Source of the DNA: Progne subis subis
Lineage: Eukaryota; Chordata; Aves; Passeriformes; Hirundinidae
Assembly (NCBI GenBank): GCA_022316685.1
Contig: JAKJHU010000840.1
Location: forward strand, 50,303-114,302
Direction: 5' to 3'
DNA: 64,000 nt
The translations under genes were made by a program, and so were the position numbers. This document shows, in pieces, positions 30,848-42,589 of this stretch. Below the pieces are notes generated by a model. That model did not search any database. It was not told where the DNA came from and was given only the letters and a program-made list of their open reading frames with translations. Position 1 is the stretch's first letter. Every line of letters begins with the position of its first letter.

Positions 30848-30864
30848 CTGTAGGAGGAAAGATA
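30848..30864 (-). promoter_or_regulatory. Probable 3' splice site before the olfactory receptor
   Basis: The minus strand reads CTTTCCTCCTACAG then GTTGAAACAGCC, a pyrimidine tract plus AG just upstream of the ATG. Olfactory receptor genes commonly join a non-coding first exon to a coding exon this way. Confidence 0.55.
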
Positions 30865-33009
30865 GTGAAGTTTGAGGGGAGTTTTCTCATAGAAGTGTCA
30901 AAACTCTTTCTAACAGACCTTCCCCTGTCAATAAATAGCACTCTTTTGTGTACGTCTAGCAGAACTTCCTTCATCTTGGTTGCTGGAGATTGCTGCTGGC
31001 CAATGTTTAGTGAAGAGCCAGACCTCAAGCAGCAGCACACCTGGGAATCAGCCCTGACCCCCAGTCAGTGCAGGGGATCAGTGAGGGCAGGGGCCTGTCC
31101 TGTTGTTTGAACTTGGACAAAGAATCACCTCCTAAGGCACAGGAGCTGCCACAGTGAAGGGATGGGGATTGCAGGAGGCAGAACGAGAGATTCTGCTGCA
31201 CCTGGGGAGAACAGAGAGTCCAGTGAGGCAGGAGGATTGTCTGAGCCTTAGTGCAGACTGAGGGGAGCTGCTCTCTCCCTCTCTCCTGTTCCCAGCTGCC
31301 CTGGACTTGCACCTTTCTGAGCTCCACTCCCGTGTTACCCTGGAAAGCCAGGAGACACTGCTGAGAGCAGAGGGATCCCTGGCACACAAAGTGGCTCCTG
31401 CCTTTCCCAAAGTCAGGGAGAGTCATCTCATTCCCAGCCTGCCCTGCCCAGAGCTCCCCAGGGCAGAGGGAGCTGGGACACCCCATTGCTGTGCTCAGGC
31501 TGCACAGGAGGAGCCCAAGGGCTGGGCCTGAGCCTGCAGCTGGAACTGCCATTCCCAGAGAGCCCATCAGCAATGCCAGGAGCACCTGGGCAAGGCAAGG
31601 AGAGAGAGAGCTGGGCCCTGAGGAAAAGCCTTTCCCTGCCCAGCCCTGCACAGCCCCTGGCAGGCAGCAGCAGTGCAGGACAGTGGCCCTCAGGCCTTGG
31701 TCAGCAGGGAATGGGCACATGGCAGGAGAGATGCCCTTCATCTCTGGGTCTGCTCTGCCGGCCCAGGAGGGGACTGAGGGCCCCGAGCCCCCGGGCTGAG
31801 GGCTGTGCTGGCTGCGAGGGGACACAAGAGCTGTGCTGCTCAGGGCAGTGTGTGCCCTGCAGGGCAGGGCCGGCAGGTGCCACATCTCCCCTGCAGCAGG
31901 GCTTCCCTCAGCACTGCCTCCCTCCCTCCCTGCCCACGCCTCTGCTGCTGGAGCTGTCCCAGCCCGAGCTGTTCCTGTGGCCCCGGGCTCCTTCCCTGCC
32001 AGTGCTGCCAGAGCCCAGCCCAGCCCCTGGGCCAGCTCTGCCCTGCAGCTGCTCGGGGCTGCAGGGATTAAAGAACAGCTCCCCCAGGCCTGGGCACCAT
32101 GGAAAGGGGATGCTGCATGGATCTGGAGGCTAGGGGAGGAGCTGGAGGCACTTGCTGAGGTTCCCAGGAATCCTCAGGGTCGTGGTTTAAGAGCCTCAGC
32201 CCCTGCTCTTCCCTGCATGGCTGAATTTCCATTCCTACCAAGCTGAGCCAGGGAAAGGAGGGGGCGGGGGGGGGGAGCGGTTGTCACAGATTTAGGAAAG
32301 CAGAGACTCAGATAGGAAATTCCTGCCCTGAATGAGCTCATGAAAAGTGCCCTCAGAAATGACCTGGGCATGAGCTGGAGCTCTGAGCAGCCCTGGCCCA
32401 CACAGCACCCTCTCCACAGCAGCAGGAGCTGCCCTGGCAGGAGTCACTCCTGGCACCCACAGCTCCCCTCCACCATCCAGGGGGAGCTCCCAGACAGGCT
32501 GAGAGCTGCCCCTGGCAGGTGGCAGATGCCCTGGCCTGGCCAAGAGCCCTCAGGGCTGCAGGAGCTGCTCTGCACGACAGCCCTGGGCACCCCTGGCTGC
32601 AGCCCCAGCTTCAGCCCCTGCAGCCATCCCTGGCAGCAGGAGCCGTCCTGCCCTGTCCCTCTGACGGTGCCCAGGGCAGCCCCGCTCTGGAGCACATCCT
32701 CCCCCAAAGCAGAAGGGGCAGCAGAGCCATGCTTAAAGTCATGTCAGTCCCGTCCTGGGTCAGCCTGAGGAGATCCCTGCAGCCAGAGACTGACTGTGTC
32801 AGGAGTGGTGATCATTTCTCCATGAAGAAGCTCAGAATTTTCAAAAGGTGTGAAGATTTCTCTGTGAATCATCTCAGAAATATACTTCCATCTTCTTTAA
32901 GCCTCTGCTTCACTGCTCTCATATACCTGCAGGCAGTGCCCTCAGCCCTGCTCGACTGGGAGAGGAGCTGCTCCTCAGGAGAAATGTCTCTTTGAAGCTG
33001 TTCGTTATT

Positions 33010-33770
33010 GCAAGGAGCCGCCTCTGTGCCAGAAGCTCAGCCCAGCTCAGCAGCACAGACACATCACAAGGACTTTAATGACCCTCTCAGGGCTTTGGTG
33101 TTGTTTACATCAGTCTCAGTTCCTGAGACTGTCTTCAAAAGACTTTTCAAGAACTCAAAATTAAGTTGAAACACTGAAGTTTCTTGAAGTTTTAATGGGT
33201 CCCACTGAGGGGCATGACTGAGAAAGTGCCCACATGTTCCCGTTAGAGCAGAACACTGCAGGCAGTGATGACAGGTGGGGACAAACAAGGCAAAGGTGTC
33301 TCTGATGCTCAGCAAACCTGGATGTGTTTCAGGAATGCAAAGGGCCAAGGCCTGAGCCCCAGCCCCTGCCAAGGCAGATCCTGTCCCTCCCTCAGTGCTC
33401 AGGGCTCTTCCCAGGACACTGGGATGTGGGGATGTGCAATGCCAAGGGCAGCACCATGGGGCGGCCCCTGCCAGGCTGCTGAGCAGGGACAAGGAGGCAA
33501 TGAGGCCCCAGGCCTGCCAGGGTCACTTGTCTCCTGCTCATGGCTCAGGCCCAGGGCCAGCAGCCATGGCCCAAGTGCTGCAGGAGTTGGCTGTGTCAGG
33601 GCCTTTCAGCTGCTGCCCATCCCTGTGCCCTCTCCAGCCCAGGCTGTCCTACGGTGTCCATGCCCTGCGTCTCTGTCCCTGCAGGCTGTCGTCATCCCCC
33701 GGCTGCCCCACCTCGCTGGCCCCTTCCTTTGCTGACAGCTCTGTGTCCTGCCTGCCTCTGCAAAGCTTTG
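33010..33770 (+). repeat. Dispersed module, copy 3 of 4
   Basis: Same module as 1930-2780, inverted, with the GC-rich core intact. It is followed by the AT-rich spacer (33800-34110) that matches 61160-61440 in mirror image. Confidence 0.7.
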
Positions 33771-34129
33771 GGCTTGATACCAAAAGGGTAATTCCATTTC
33801 TACCCTGCCTGTGAAGTTTTAGCCAAGAAACCAGTCACATAAAGGGTCCGCTTTTCATGTGAGGATGGTTGGAAGACAAAAAGAAGACATCTGCCTTGAG
33901 AGTGTAGTGATAGAAAAACCAAGGAGTGAATCAGGGAAGTTCAAGTGGGTTTTGTGGAAATGTGTAACTATAAATACACATTGAGTGACTGTATATAAAC
34001 AACACACTGGTAGAATTACATGTTCATGTAAGGTTAGGAGTTACCCTTCACTAGATCTGAGGCCCAAATCAAGAATACCCTCCTAAACAGCAAATTAGCG
34101 TTGTCTTAATCTGATATTTCGGGTATTTG

Positions 34130-34690
34130 ATGGTGCTGGCAGGGCCTCACAGAACCAAGGAGTCTCCTGTGACACTGTGCAGACTCATGGAACAAAGGGT
34201 CCATTTGGACACAGCCGAACATCATGGGACTAAAATCCATTTTGGCACTTTGGAGCCACATTGAAGCAATGGTTCCCTGTGATACTGCAGTTCCAAGGAG
34301 ACCACTGTGACAATGAGAAACCTCTTGGAACCAAGGAGCCATTTCTGACACAGCAAGGCCTCGTGGAACCATGGGTCCGTTGTGACACTGCGGAGCCTCA
34401 CAGAACCAAGGTGACCATGGTATAGTACAGCACCTCATGGAACCAAGGGTGCATTATTAATGTGTGTGGCCACATGGAACCATGAGACATTATGACACTG
34501 AGGATCCAAGGAGCCCATTGTGACTGAGGAACCTCATGGAACCAAGAATCATTGTTACACTGTGGAGCCCTGTGGGGCCAAGGGGACCACAGTGACATTG
34601 TGGGGCCTCATGGAAAAATGGAGACTCTTCTGACACTTTGGGACCCACTGGAACTAAGGAGCCATTATAGCATGGCAAGGACATTCAGTA
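34130..34690 (-). repeat. 37-bp minisatellite array E
   Basis: About 15 monomers on the minus strand, the mirror of the right-hand part of array H. It ends where a CR1-related stretch begins. Confidence 0.85.
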
Positions 34691-34789
34691 GTGGATGGAG
34701 AAGTGGATCTTCTGCAAATCAATCCCCAGAGCCTGACACGGGGACAAGGGGCTGGGCTGTGTGACCAGGACATCAAGGACGTGCATGAT

Positions 34790-35095
34790 CCAGGTCACTG
34801 TGGCTTGAGTTGGGTTCCCCAGGGCAGGAAAGATGTCTGGCAGCTGCAGCAGGGTTAGGGAAGGGCCCCAAGGTGAGGCTGGAGCCCTTTGGCTGTGAGC
34901 AGAGGCTGAGGGAGCTGGGCTTGTCCAGCCTGGATCAGGGAAGGCTGAGGGGCTCCTCATGCCAGCCTGGCAGTGCCACCGAGGAGGTGATGGAGAGCAC
35001 AGAGCCAGGCTCTTCACCGGGGGCCTGGTGGGAGACAAAAGACAACGGGTGGAAGAGGCAAGAGAGGAGCTTCAGCCAGGATAGGAAGAGATAAA
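34790..35095 (+). mobile_element. CR1 LINE fragment
   Basis: Contains GGCTGAGGGAGCTGGGCTTG followed by TCCAGCCTGGATCAGGGAAG, phrases of the CR1 3' region (GCTGGGCTTGTTCAGCCTGG type). Degenerate and 5'-truncated. Confidence 0.6.
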
Positions 35096-35429
35096 ATGAA
35101 TCAGGCTGGTTTCAACATTTCCTCAACACCAAAAGCAGCCTGACCCTCTTCTTCATCCATGACTGGCAGCTTTGCAAATAGGGCTCTGTTGGAGTTGTTT
35201 TGACCTCCAGTCCAGGCAGAGCATCCTGATACAACACCTTGATTGTTCATATCTATCTATCATCTTTGATGAAAACTGGTGTTGCACAGAAATCCCTTGT
35301 GGATGGGGGATGGAGGATGGAGGATGCAGCTGGGACATTGCAAAGAAAGCTCAGGGAAGAATTGTGATGAGCATGAAATAGCATCATGTTCAACTTTTGT
35401 TTGTTGGTAACAAAGAGAAACTTTCCTCA

Positions 35430-36362
35430 GCTGCTCTGAGTCCCAGGGACTGGATGAGGGACCTGGTGGGGTGGGGATAGGGACCAAGTGTGATTGATTG
35501 TCAGCCATGAAGGGTCTGGATTTTCAGATCTATTCAGACTGCACTAGCAGGTGATGGGGATCAATATCAACTGGAGATTGCGGATATCAATCTATAAACA
35601 GGAAAAGAAACCTAAACAGGACAAAACAACTATTTCTTCATTGTTTTTAATAGAGTATATTCACTTTGAATACACTTTTGAAATCAGTCTAATTACCCAC
35701 AGAAGATTTGAAGAGTTGAGTTACTCCCATGGGCTTCTCTTGTTTGCATTTTTTGAACAAATGTTAATGAGCGATTATCAACAAATTTCTCAATTGAAGA
35801 ACTCAAGGAAGAAGAGGCCTCTGAAAAAGTAAAATTTACCCGCAATTTCTTAGTGGCTGAGGATCTATTCTCATCATGTCAGGAATAACAAGAAATGGGC
35901 ACAGCTTTCTGGCTGCCCCAGCTTTGGGATGGGCCCTGGGCCTGGAGCAGGAACAGCTCCTGAGGGCCACAAGGCCGGGGCTGTTGTGCTGGCCTGGGCA
36001 GATGGGATGGCAGCAGGGGCTGCAGAGCTCTCAGGATGTCCTGGAGAGGAGAGCAGGGCACACAGAGAGCCTCGTTTTCCCTTGGCCAGGCACCTTCCCC
36101 CATGGCTGGGGCTGAGCCCTCTCTGAGCTGCAGCTGCTGCTGTGCCCTTGCGAGGGGCTGAGGCCGTGGGGCCCCTGCCCAGAGCAGCCTGCCCTGAGCA
36201 AAGCTGTGGGGCCAGAGCCGGCTGGGCTGTGCTGGGGAGAGGCCCTTGGTGCTGCCGAGAGCTCAGGGCAGCTGGCAGAGCTTGGAGGGAGCTGGGCTGG
36301 GCTGAGAGAGCCTGGCACAGAAACCATCAGTGTCCATCTCAGCCTGTGTGAGCGTGCAGGGG
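35430..36362 (+). repeat. Segmental duplication, direct copy of 7140-8095
   Basis: Same boundaries as described for 7140-8095. Here the downstream flank continues into a different GC-rich stretch (36362-37130). Confidence 0.75.
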
Positions 36363-37139
36363 CAGGACTCAGCCCAGGCCTTGTGGGACAGGGCCAGCGC
36401 CTGCGGAAGGCATTGAAAACAGGCAAGTGCCCCAGAGAGGAGGCTGCTCTGTGCCCTTGGTGGCATGGACAGAGCAGGGAGGGGGCCCAGGACATTTCTC
36501 AGTGCCAGCCTCTGTCCCCAGCCATTGCCAGCCCTGGCTGCTCAGCCCAGGTTTGCGGGGCAGTTTGGCTGTGGCCCAGCTCCATCCTCCTGCGGGGCTC
36601 AGGGCCTGTTCCCGGCCATGGCCAGCCCTGCCCGGCCTCTCTGCTGGCCCAGAGCCCGGCAGAGCCCGGGGCAGGGCTGTCTGTGCAGCCCCACAGGTGC
36701 CACGGGCTGTGCAGGAGCTGGCAGAGGCTGCCCAGCAGGGAGGCCATGGGGCACAGAGCCCCAGGGCTGCTGTGGGCACCACGGCACAGGGGCCGTTCCC
36801 ACCCGCAATGCTCCTGTCCTGCCCTGCGCCTGCACAGGGGCTGTGGCACCATGGCTGGGCCAGCGCGGCACAAAGGGGCCACGCAGCCGCTGCCGGGGCT
36901 GACAGCAAGGCCAGGCACACACAAGGAATTGCTGGGCATTGCCTGGGCTGGGCAGGGCTGACTGTGGGAAGGGCAGAGCTCAGCTGCCCTTGGTGGCTGC
37001 AGGAAAAGTCCAGAGCCCAAAGAGCCTCCATGGCTGTGCTGGAGACCAAGGCTGGAGGAGGGAAAGGCAGGGTGCTATGGGATGGGGAGGGAGATTGAAT
37101 TCCAGCAGACACCCATGTGAGGCCTAGAAAGGCTTAGAG
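36362..37139. other. GC-rich sequence, no gene recognised
   Basis: Up to three overlapping frames of 140-250 codons are open at once on both strands, with low-complexity Pro/Ala/Gly content. I find no domain signature, so I do not call a gene. Confidence 0.5.
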
Positions 37140-37675
37140 GAAAGAGAAGCTTCACATGCCTGTCAGAGGGGGATGTTGACAAATGTAAAACCATCTCCAC
37201 CTGCTGAGCACACACAATGCTTGTTTTTCAAAACCCACTGGCCCATGGAACTGCACAATGCCCATTGTGTAAGAAGGAGAATTGGAAAATGACCAGCTCT
37301 AGTTGTGCCAACTTCTAACAGTCCACCAGGCTGTCAGGTGTGACTGTGGCATCACCAACCACCAGGGACCACCAAAGAGACCCCCTGGATGGAAGAACAC
37401 CTCAGTGAAGGGGAGAAAATATTAGTTAATGATTTCAGGGAAATTATTATCTATGTATGCTTATTCTGTTACAATCACTGTATATGTTTGTAAAATAAAG
37501 CCTGTAAGCAGGAACTTTCCTGTACTCAGCATGCACACCTTTGGAAGGAGCAATTCCCGCTTGTGCAGCTGGCTGAATAAGGAATGCTGCTTTTTCCTGA
37601 TCCCTTGGTGTTAAGCAGTTTCTTTTTTTTCCTTTTTTTTCTTTTTTTTCCCCCTCATTTTTGGTAGCAGTGTCA
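37140..37675 (+). mobile_element. ERVL-like LTR fragment
   Basis: The end resembles an avian ERVL LTR: AAAATAAAGCCTGTAAGCAG, CACACCTTTGGAAGGAGCA, GGCTGAATAAGGAATGCTGC, then a T-rich stretch. It is assigned from memory of avian repeats, and boundaries are uncertain. Confidence 0.4.
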
Positions 37676-38180
37676 CAATGGATCCTCACTTTCATGGGGC
37701 CCTGCAGTGTCAAAATGTCTCCTTGGTTCCATGGAGCCCTGACAGTGTCATAATGATCTCCTTGGCTCTGCAGTGTCACATTTGGACTCCTGGTTACATG
37801 AGACCCCAGTGTGTCACAATGGATCCTTGTTTCCATAAGGTCTCACTGTGTCACCATATTCTCATCAGGTCCATCAGGCTCCACAGTGTCCCAATGCCCT
37901 ACTTGGCTCTGCAGTTTTAAAATGGCCCTTGGTTCCATGAGGCCCTGCAGTGCCACACTGGCCCTTGGCTATACAAGACCCCACAGTGCCACAAGGATCC
38001 CCCTGCTTTCACGAGGCCCTGAAGTGTCATAATGGCCTCTTGGTTCCTTGAGGCCCCAAAGTGTCACAATGTCCCCTTGTTTCCATGGGACACCCCAGTG
38101 TCACAAGGGTCTCCTTGGTTCCTCAGTGTGACAATGCACCCTTGGTTACAAGAAGCCCTGCAGTGTCACAATGGACATTT
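37675..38180 (+). repeat. 37-bp minisatellite array F
   Basis: About 13 monomers. It begins directly after the LTR-like T-rich stretch and ends at the CR1 fragment. Confidence 0.85.
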
Positions 38181-38184
38181 GCAG

Positions 38185-38590
38185 GGCTGGAACACCTCTG
38201 CTCTGGAGCCAGGCTGAGAGAGCTGCAGCTGTTCAGCCTGGGCACAAGAAGGCTCCAGGGAGACATTAGAGCCCATTCCAGCACCTAAAGGGGCTTTGAG
38301 AAGGCTGGAAAGGGACTTTGGACAAGGGCCTGGAGTGACAGGACAAGGGGGAATGGCCATGAGGAGATGGAGGGCAGGTTTAGATGGGATATTGGGAAGA
38401 AATTCTTCCCAGTGAGGGTGGTGAGTCCTTGGCACAGGTTACCCAGAGAGGCTGCAGACTCCCCACCTCTGGAGGTGTTTAGGGCCAGGTTGCATGGAGC
38501 AATCTGGTCCAGTGGAAGGTCTCCCTGCCCATGGCAGGAGATTGGAACTGGATGATCTTTAGGATTCCAACCCAGGCCGTTCATGACCCT
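38185..38590 (+). mobile_element. CR1 LINE 3' fragment
   Basis: Long match to the CR1 3' region: GAGAGAGCTGCAGCTGTTCA, GGAAGAAATTCTTCCC, 'GGCACAGGTTACCCAGAGAG', 'ATTGGAACTGGATGATCTTT'. This is the best-preserved CR1 in the window. It is 5'-truncated as usual for CR1. Confidence 0.8.
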
Positions 38591-39228
38591 AGATTTGCCC
38601 CTCCTGCCCTCAGTTAGCAGCAGGTTGACATGTTCCTTTTGCAGGGATTTACTGCAAACACAGTGACTGAATTAACTTTGCTTTGGATGTTGCCTTTAGC
38701 CTCCATCAGCTCCAGCTGAGCTTTGGCTTTCCTAAACACATGGATACACGTTCAGGACAGATTTTTGAATTCTTCCTCTTTACCTTGTCCTCATTTTCAC
38801 CTTCTGGTCGTTTTGTTGTGGCTCATCCCTGTCATTTTTCCCTGAGGCAGCACAGCCCCCCTGCCCAGCACTGGCCCCACATTCCCCTCATCAGACACAG
38901 CACAGCACAGGGTGTGTTTTGGGTGGGCAAATGTTCCCCACCAGAGTGTCCACACCAGACCTCAGTGTTGAGTTCCAACACCCACATCCCATGGCAGGGT
39001 TCACAGAGAGCCCTGCCCTGGGGTCTGCCAAGGGCTGGGTGAGGAGGGAGCCTGGGGCAGGGTGGCTGAAATCATCAGGAGGAAGAAGATAACCACAGAA
39101 AAAGTAGACCAATAAACTAGGGTGAGTTCCCAGGTCTGAAAGAGGCTGCTGGAAGAGGCTGGAGGGATAGTCAAAGCCCTGGGGCACCTTCTCAGACTGG
39201 CCATGCCACCAAGGCCACAGACCAACCT
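38591..39228. other. Intergenic sequence, no gene seen
   Basis: Contains the phrase 'CCAGCTGAGCTTTGGCTTTC', which may be part of a degraded repeat. I can support no gene. Confidence 0.4.
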
Positions 39229-39425
39229 CCTCAGTGCTGCACCTGCCTGTGTGAGATCCCTGCCAGGGGACTGGCACAGCCCCACAAACCTGCTGGAATG
39301 TGTCCTGGCCCTGCAGTCACACAGCTCAGCTGACGTGGGTGGGTTTTATCTCCTGGGAATTTCCCAGTCTCGCCCAGCTTCTGTCCAGCTCTGCCCACCT
39401 CCCCTTCCCTAACCCCAGTCCAACT

Positions 39426-39516
39426 CAGCCCAGCCCAGCCCAGCCCAGCCCAGCCCAGCCCAGCCCAGCACAGCCCAGCCCAGCCCAGCCCAGCACAGCC
39501 CAGAACAGCCCAGCAG
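39426..39516 (+). repeat. CAGCC pentanucleotide microsatellite
   Basis: About 18 copies with occasional CAGCA variants. The homologous place in unit 2 (about 48563-48590) has only a handful, so the array expanded or contracted after the duplication. Confidence 0.92.
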
Positions 39517-39577
39517 CACATTCAGGGTGAGCCCCATGGTAAAGCTCTCTCTGGGGAGCTCCAGCATTGTGCGCACT

Positions 39578-40239
39578 TGATATGGGGGATGTTAATGGAT
39601 ATGAAAATGCAAGTTTTTAGCAGCAGCTTTTGGTGATTTTGTAGAAGTAAAAAACCAGGTTGTCCTGAGAACACATATAAGATTAGCTAATAAACTTGAC
39701 TGCTAGGTAGTTATTAGGTCCAAGTCCAATAGGTAAGATATAAAATGTTGAAACTTAGCAAAGCAGGATTTTGATATTTGCCAAAAATCAATAAAGCAGA
39801 ACTTGGTGGCTTGGGAGCCAGCAAGAACCAGGCTGATGGTTTGGCCAGGACCAACTGACATGGGAACTAGCCAAATCCCTCCTGTGCCTGCCCAGAAGGA
39901 GGGGTCAAGAAGAGGATATTCGGAGGAAGACTAGTTACTTCATCAGAAGATGCCAACCCATGACCACCAGAGGGGACTCTGCAGCTGCAGAAAGATCTTC
40001 TAGCTAATTGTAATATGAAGCAAGGCTAGGCAGAGCTAGGTAATGAATATGTATAGGTGTAGTGTGAAATTTAATGCATATACTTCAAATGCATAATACC
40101 TCAAAAGATAAATAAGTGAGAGAAAGTCACCAGAGCAAGCATTGTTTGGAGGAAATGTCCCCCCGTGTGTCCCAGCTGGAAATAAAACATACCTGCTTTA
40201 GAATTTTCTAATTGTAAAGTTCCTGTTCTACCCTTCACT
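39578..40239 (+). mobile_element. 5' LTR of gammaretrovirus-like ERV, unit 1
   Basis: 662 bp, TGATATGGGGGATG to CCCTTCACT. TATAAAA at 39739-39745 and AATAAA at 40181-40186. Nearly identical to 48654-49315 and clearly more diverged from the 3' LTR at 57000-57651. Confidence 0.82.
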
Positions 40240-41693
40240 TGTTGACCACCAAGGGACTTCTTTGTCTGGCTGCAGAAGCTCCCGTCTGGATGGACACTCC
40301 AAGGCGCACCCCAGATCTTTTCCAGGGGGAACTCTGCTCCCTGGCCGCTCCTGCAGGGGCAAACAAAGCCTTTGCACGTGTCAGAGAAGGTATATTTAAT
40401 TGACTTTTAAGGGAGGGCACTCAAGGTAAACCAATAAGCTGGAGATGTCTGCACAAGGTTAAGTATCTGTCAGAGACATCTGGTAGAGTAATTTTGGAAA
40501 TATGGAAAAAGGGGATTTCTGCTGACCACACTGGGTGGCCACTGGCAGGTGGGGTAATCTGAGCAGAAACCAAGATATTATAAGTATTATTTATTACTTG
40601 GTTGCTATACCGTAAATATCCTGTATAAATTGTGTTTGTTGTAAGATTCTATTAATTAGTGACTGGAAAAAGGCTTTCTGTAAGATGATTTATGTAAGGT
40701 GATTTATGTGGGATGAAAAGCCAGTGATATATGCTGTGTGGGATATGTGGTTTTGATGTAGTGCCTTTTGAAAGGAATTTTGGAGTTTTTGCAATAGCTG
40801 TATTCATTTGTGTGGAAACACTCCTCTCTTGTGACAACCACTATAACTGCAGTTGAGTTACTGTTCCTGTATTTGTGTGATTTCTAAGTTTGAACATTTG
40901 ATTGTGCGAGTGAGATGTGCCAGCAGACACAGAGTGAGTGCAGAGCCCCGATCTGCGTTTCCTTCCCTGGGCGACCGGAACGGCCAGAGACAGGCAAAAC
41001 GTGGGAATACAGAGAGGGAGCACAGGAGAGTGTGCAGTGTCTGAGCGTGCTGTGCCTGAGTGTGTGGTGATTACTGTGTGTTTTATTGGGTGTTTTAACT
41101 GTGGCTAGATGAGTGGAGAGAACTCTTCTTCCTCAGTGGTTTGGACTTGACTTGTGGGAGTATGTGAATTGATCACATTGCTGGGTAAAAAACCAAAACA
41201 AACAAACAAACAGGTTTTATAAGAAGGGGTGTATAAGACCTCTGCAGGAAGGCTGGTAGCCTTGCATTGGGAGCAACCTGCAGTATAGGATCTGGATCTT
41301 CCAAGAGGGAGGAATTGGATACATTGTTTTTGTGGAAATTTCAGGACAATTAACTTTTTGAGAGAGTGGCATCCCGTGTGGGTGTTAATATAGTGTAAGA
41401 TTTGTACAAGGTGTTGGTATTATTTTTTTGCAAGGCAACAGATGTACTTGGGTGTGGCAAGAACAACACCTTAGGCAAGTGGATTTGGAACCCGAGATCT
41501 TAAAGTTTGTGTGTGGAAAGTCACATTTAGTACCTGAAACTGGGGGATTCCACCCCTGCAGATCCACTGGTTATAAAAATGAAGCTGGGAAGAGGCGGAG
41601 AAGGTGAAACTCGTGGTGGCTACGAGACCAACATATTCACTTTTAAATAAAGCTTTACTGCCAGTAGGGAATGACTATGTTATAGTGAAGGGG
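40240..41693 (+). other. Leader / 5' internal region of the gamma ERV, unit 1
   Basis: Directly after the LTR comes TGTTGACCACCAAGGGAC, a possible but poor primer site. The rest is AT-rich, without a recognisable gag domain. A short frame beginning near an ATG at 41109 (MSGENSS in unit 2 at 50185) could be a decayed gag start. Gag and protease are otherwise missing. Confidence 0.5.
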
Positions 41694-42350
41694 TGTCCTG
41701 GTTTAGGGCAAATTTGGGAGGAAACCTCCAAATAGGGTCCCTCTGGGAAGCAAACCCAAATGGCCCCAGCCCCAGTTGGTCAGGGAAAAAAATCTCCTTA
41801 GAGAAAAGTTGAAAAAACTATTTATTTAACAAATGCCCACAAGCAGAAAGAATGAATTATATGAAACAATAAAGCCTCTCACCACTCTGAAGAGAGAGGG
41901 CAAAATTGAGGAAAGTCCTTGCCATGGGTCATAGCTCGGCTCACTCCATGTCTCATCAGTCCCTCCAACACTGGAAAATGCCATCCTGGGCCCTGGTGGG
42001 GTGAAGGTGCTGAGCTCCTGGTGCTCTTCTAGGTTTTCAGCCCAGAGCAGGTTTAAACAAGTCCCAAGAAAAAGGAAAAAACAGTCCAGGGAACTTCTCT
42101 GCCTCTAAAGCTAGCTAAAACTAACTGAAAGCACAGGAGATCTCTGTCCCGCTGTCTGTCCGTGCTTCAGATGAACACAGTCCAGGAGCTGGAATGCAGA
42201 GGAGTGAGTGCAGTTTCTGAAAACAAACTCGGCCCTTCTCTGTCTCCCCAGTTCACTCTCAGAACCAGGCTTAAAGGTACAGAACACAATATCCAACTCA
42301 GACAGAACAGACAACTGGGGATACAAGCATCATAAAGTCGCCCTAGAACA
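41694..42350 (-). mobile_element. Solo LTR, TGTCCT family, unit 1
   Basis: 657 bp on the minus strand (plus sequence TGTCCTGGTTTAGGGC to CCCTAGAACA), flanked by 5-bp target-site duplication AGGGG (41689-41693 and 42351-42355). Same family as 15444-16105. The copy in unit 2 shares the same site, so insertion preceded the duplication. Confidence 0.93.
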
Positions 42351-42589
42351 AGGGGGTAACTGGCCAATCTAAAATAGCACATTTTTGTAAGCCATTAAAA
42401 TATAAATATGGAAAACAATGGGGCATCCGTAAGTTTTTATCCATGCCTAACTCCCCTGAGTCACTCCTAAGGAGAGATTTATAAGAAAAATTATAAGCAA
42501 CCATTTATTTAAAATTGTGGAAATTACTTTGAGGTAAATGATCAAAAATAGGTGGCCAAGAGTATGGGCTTCCAATACACCAAGGAGAG

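Larger units (their letters stand above)
31211..34690 (+). repeat. Left arm of a second inverted repeat (partner ~60600-64000)
   Basis: 31211 reads AGTCCAGTGAGGCAGGAGG, which is the reverse complement of the last bases of the window. From there the two blocks match in mirror image through GC-rich sequence, dispersed module copy 3 and the AT-rich spacer, into a minisatellite array. The partner arm is cut by the window edge, so the full length is unknown. Confidence 0.85.

Noticed and set aside
30282..30875. A 197-codon plus-strand frame
   Set aside because: It is antisense to the olfactory receptor and its composition follows from the receptor codons.
33265..33735. A 156-codon frame repeated in the dispersed module (also 61518-61988, 23735-24214)
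   Set aside because: Its conservation reflects recent DNA duplication. A second frame is equally open in the same copies, and copy 1 has a frameshift.
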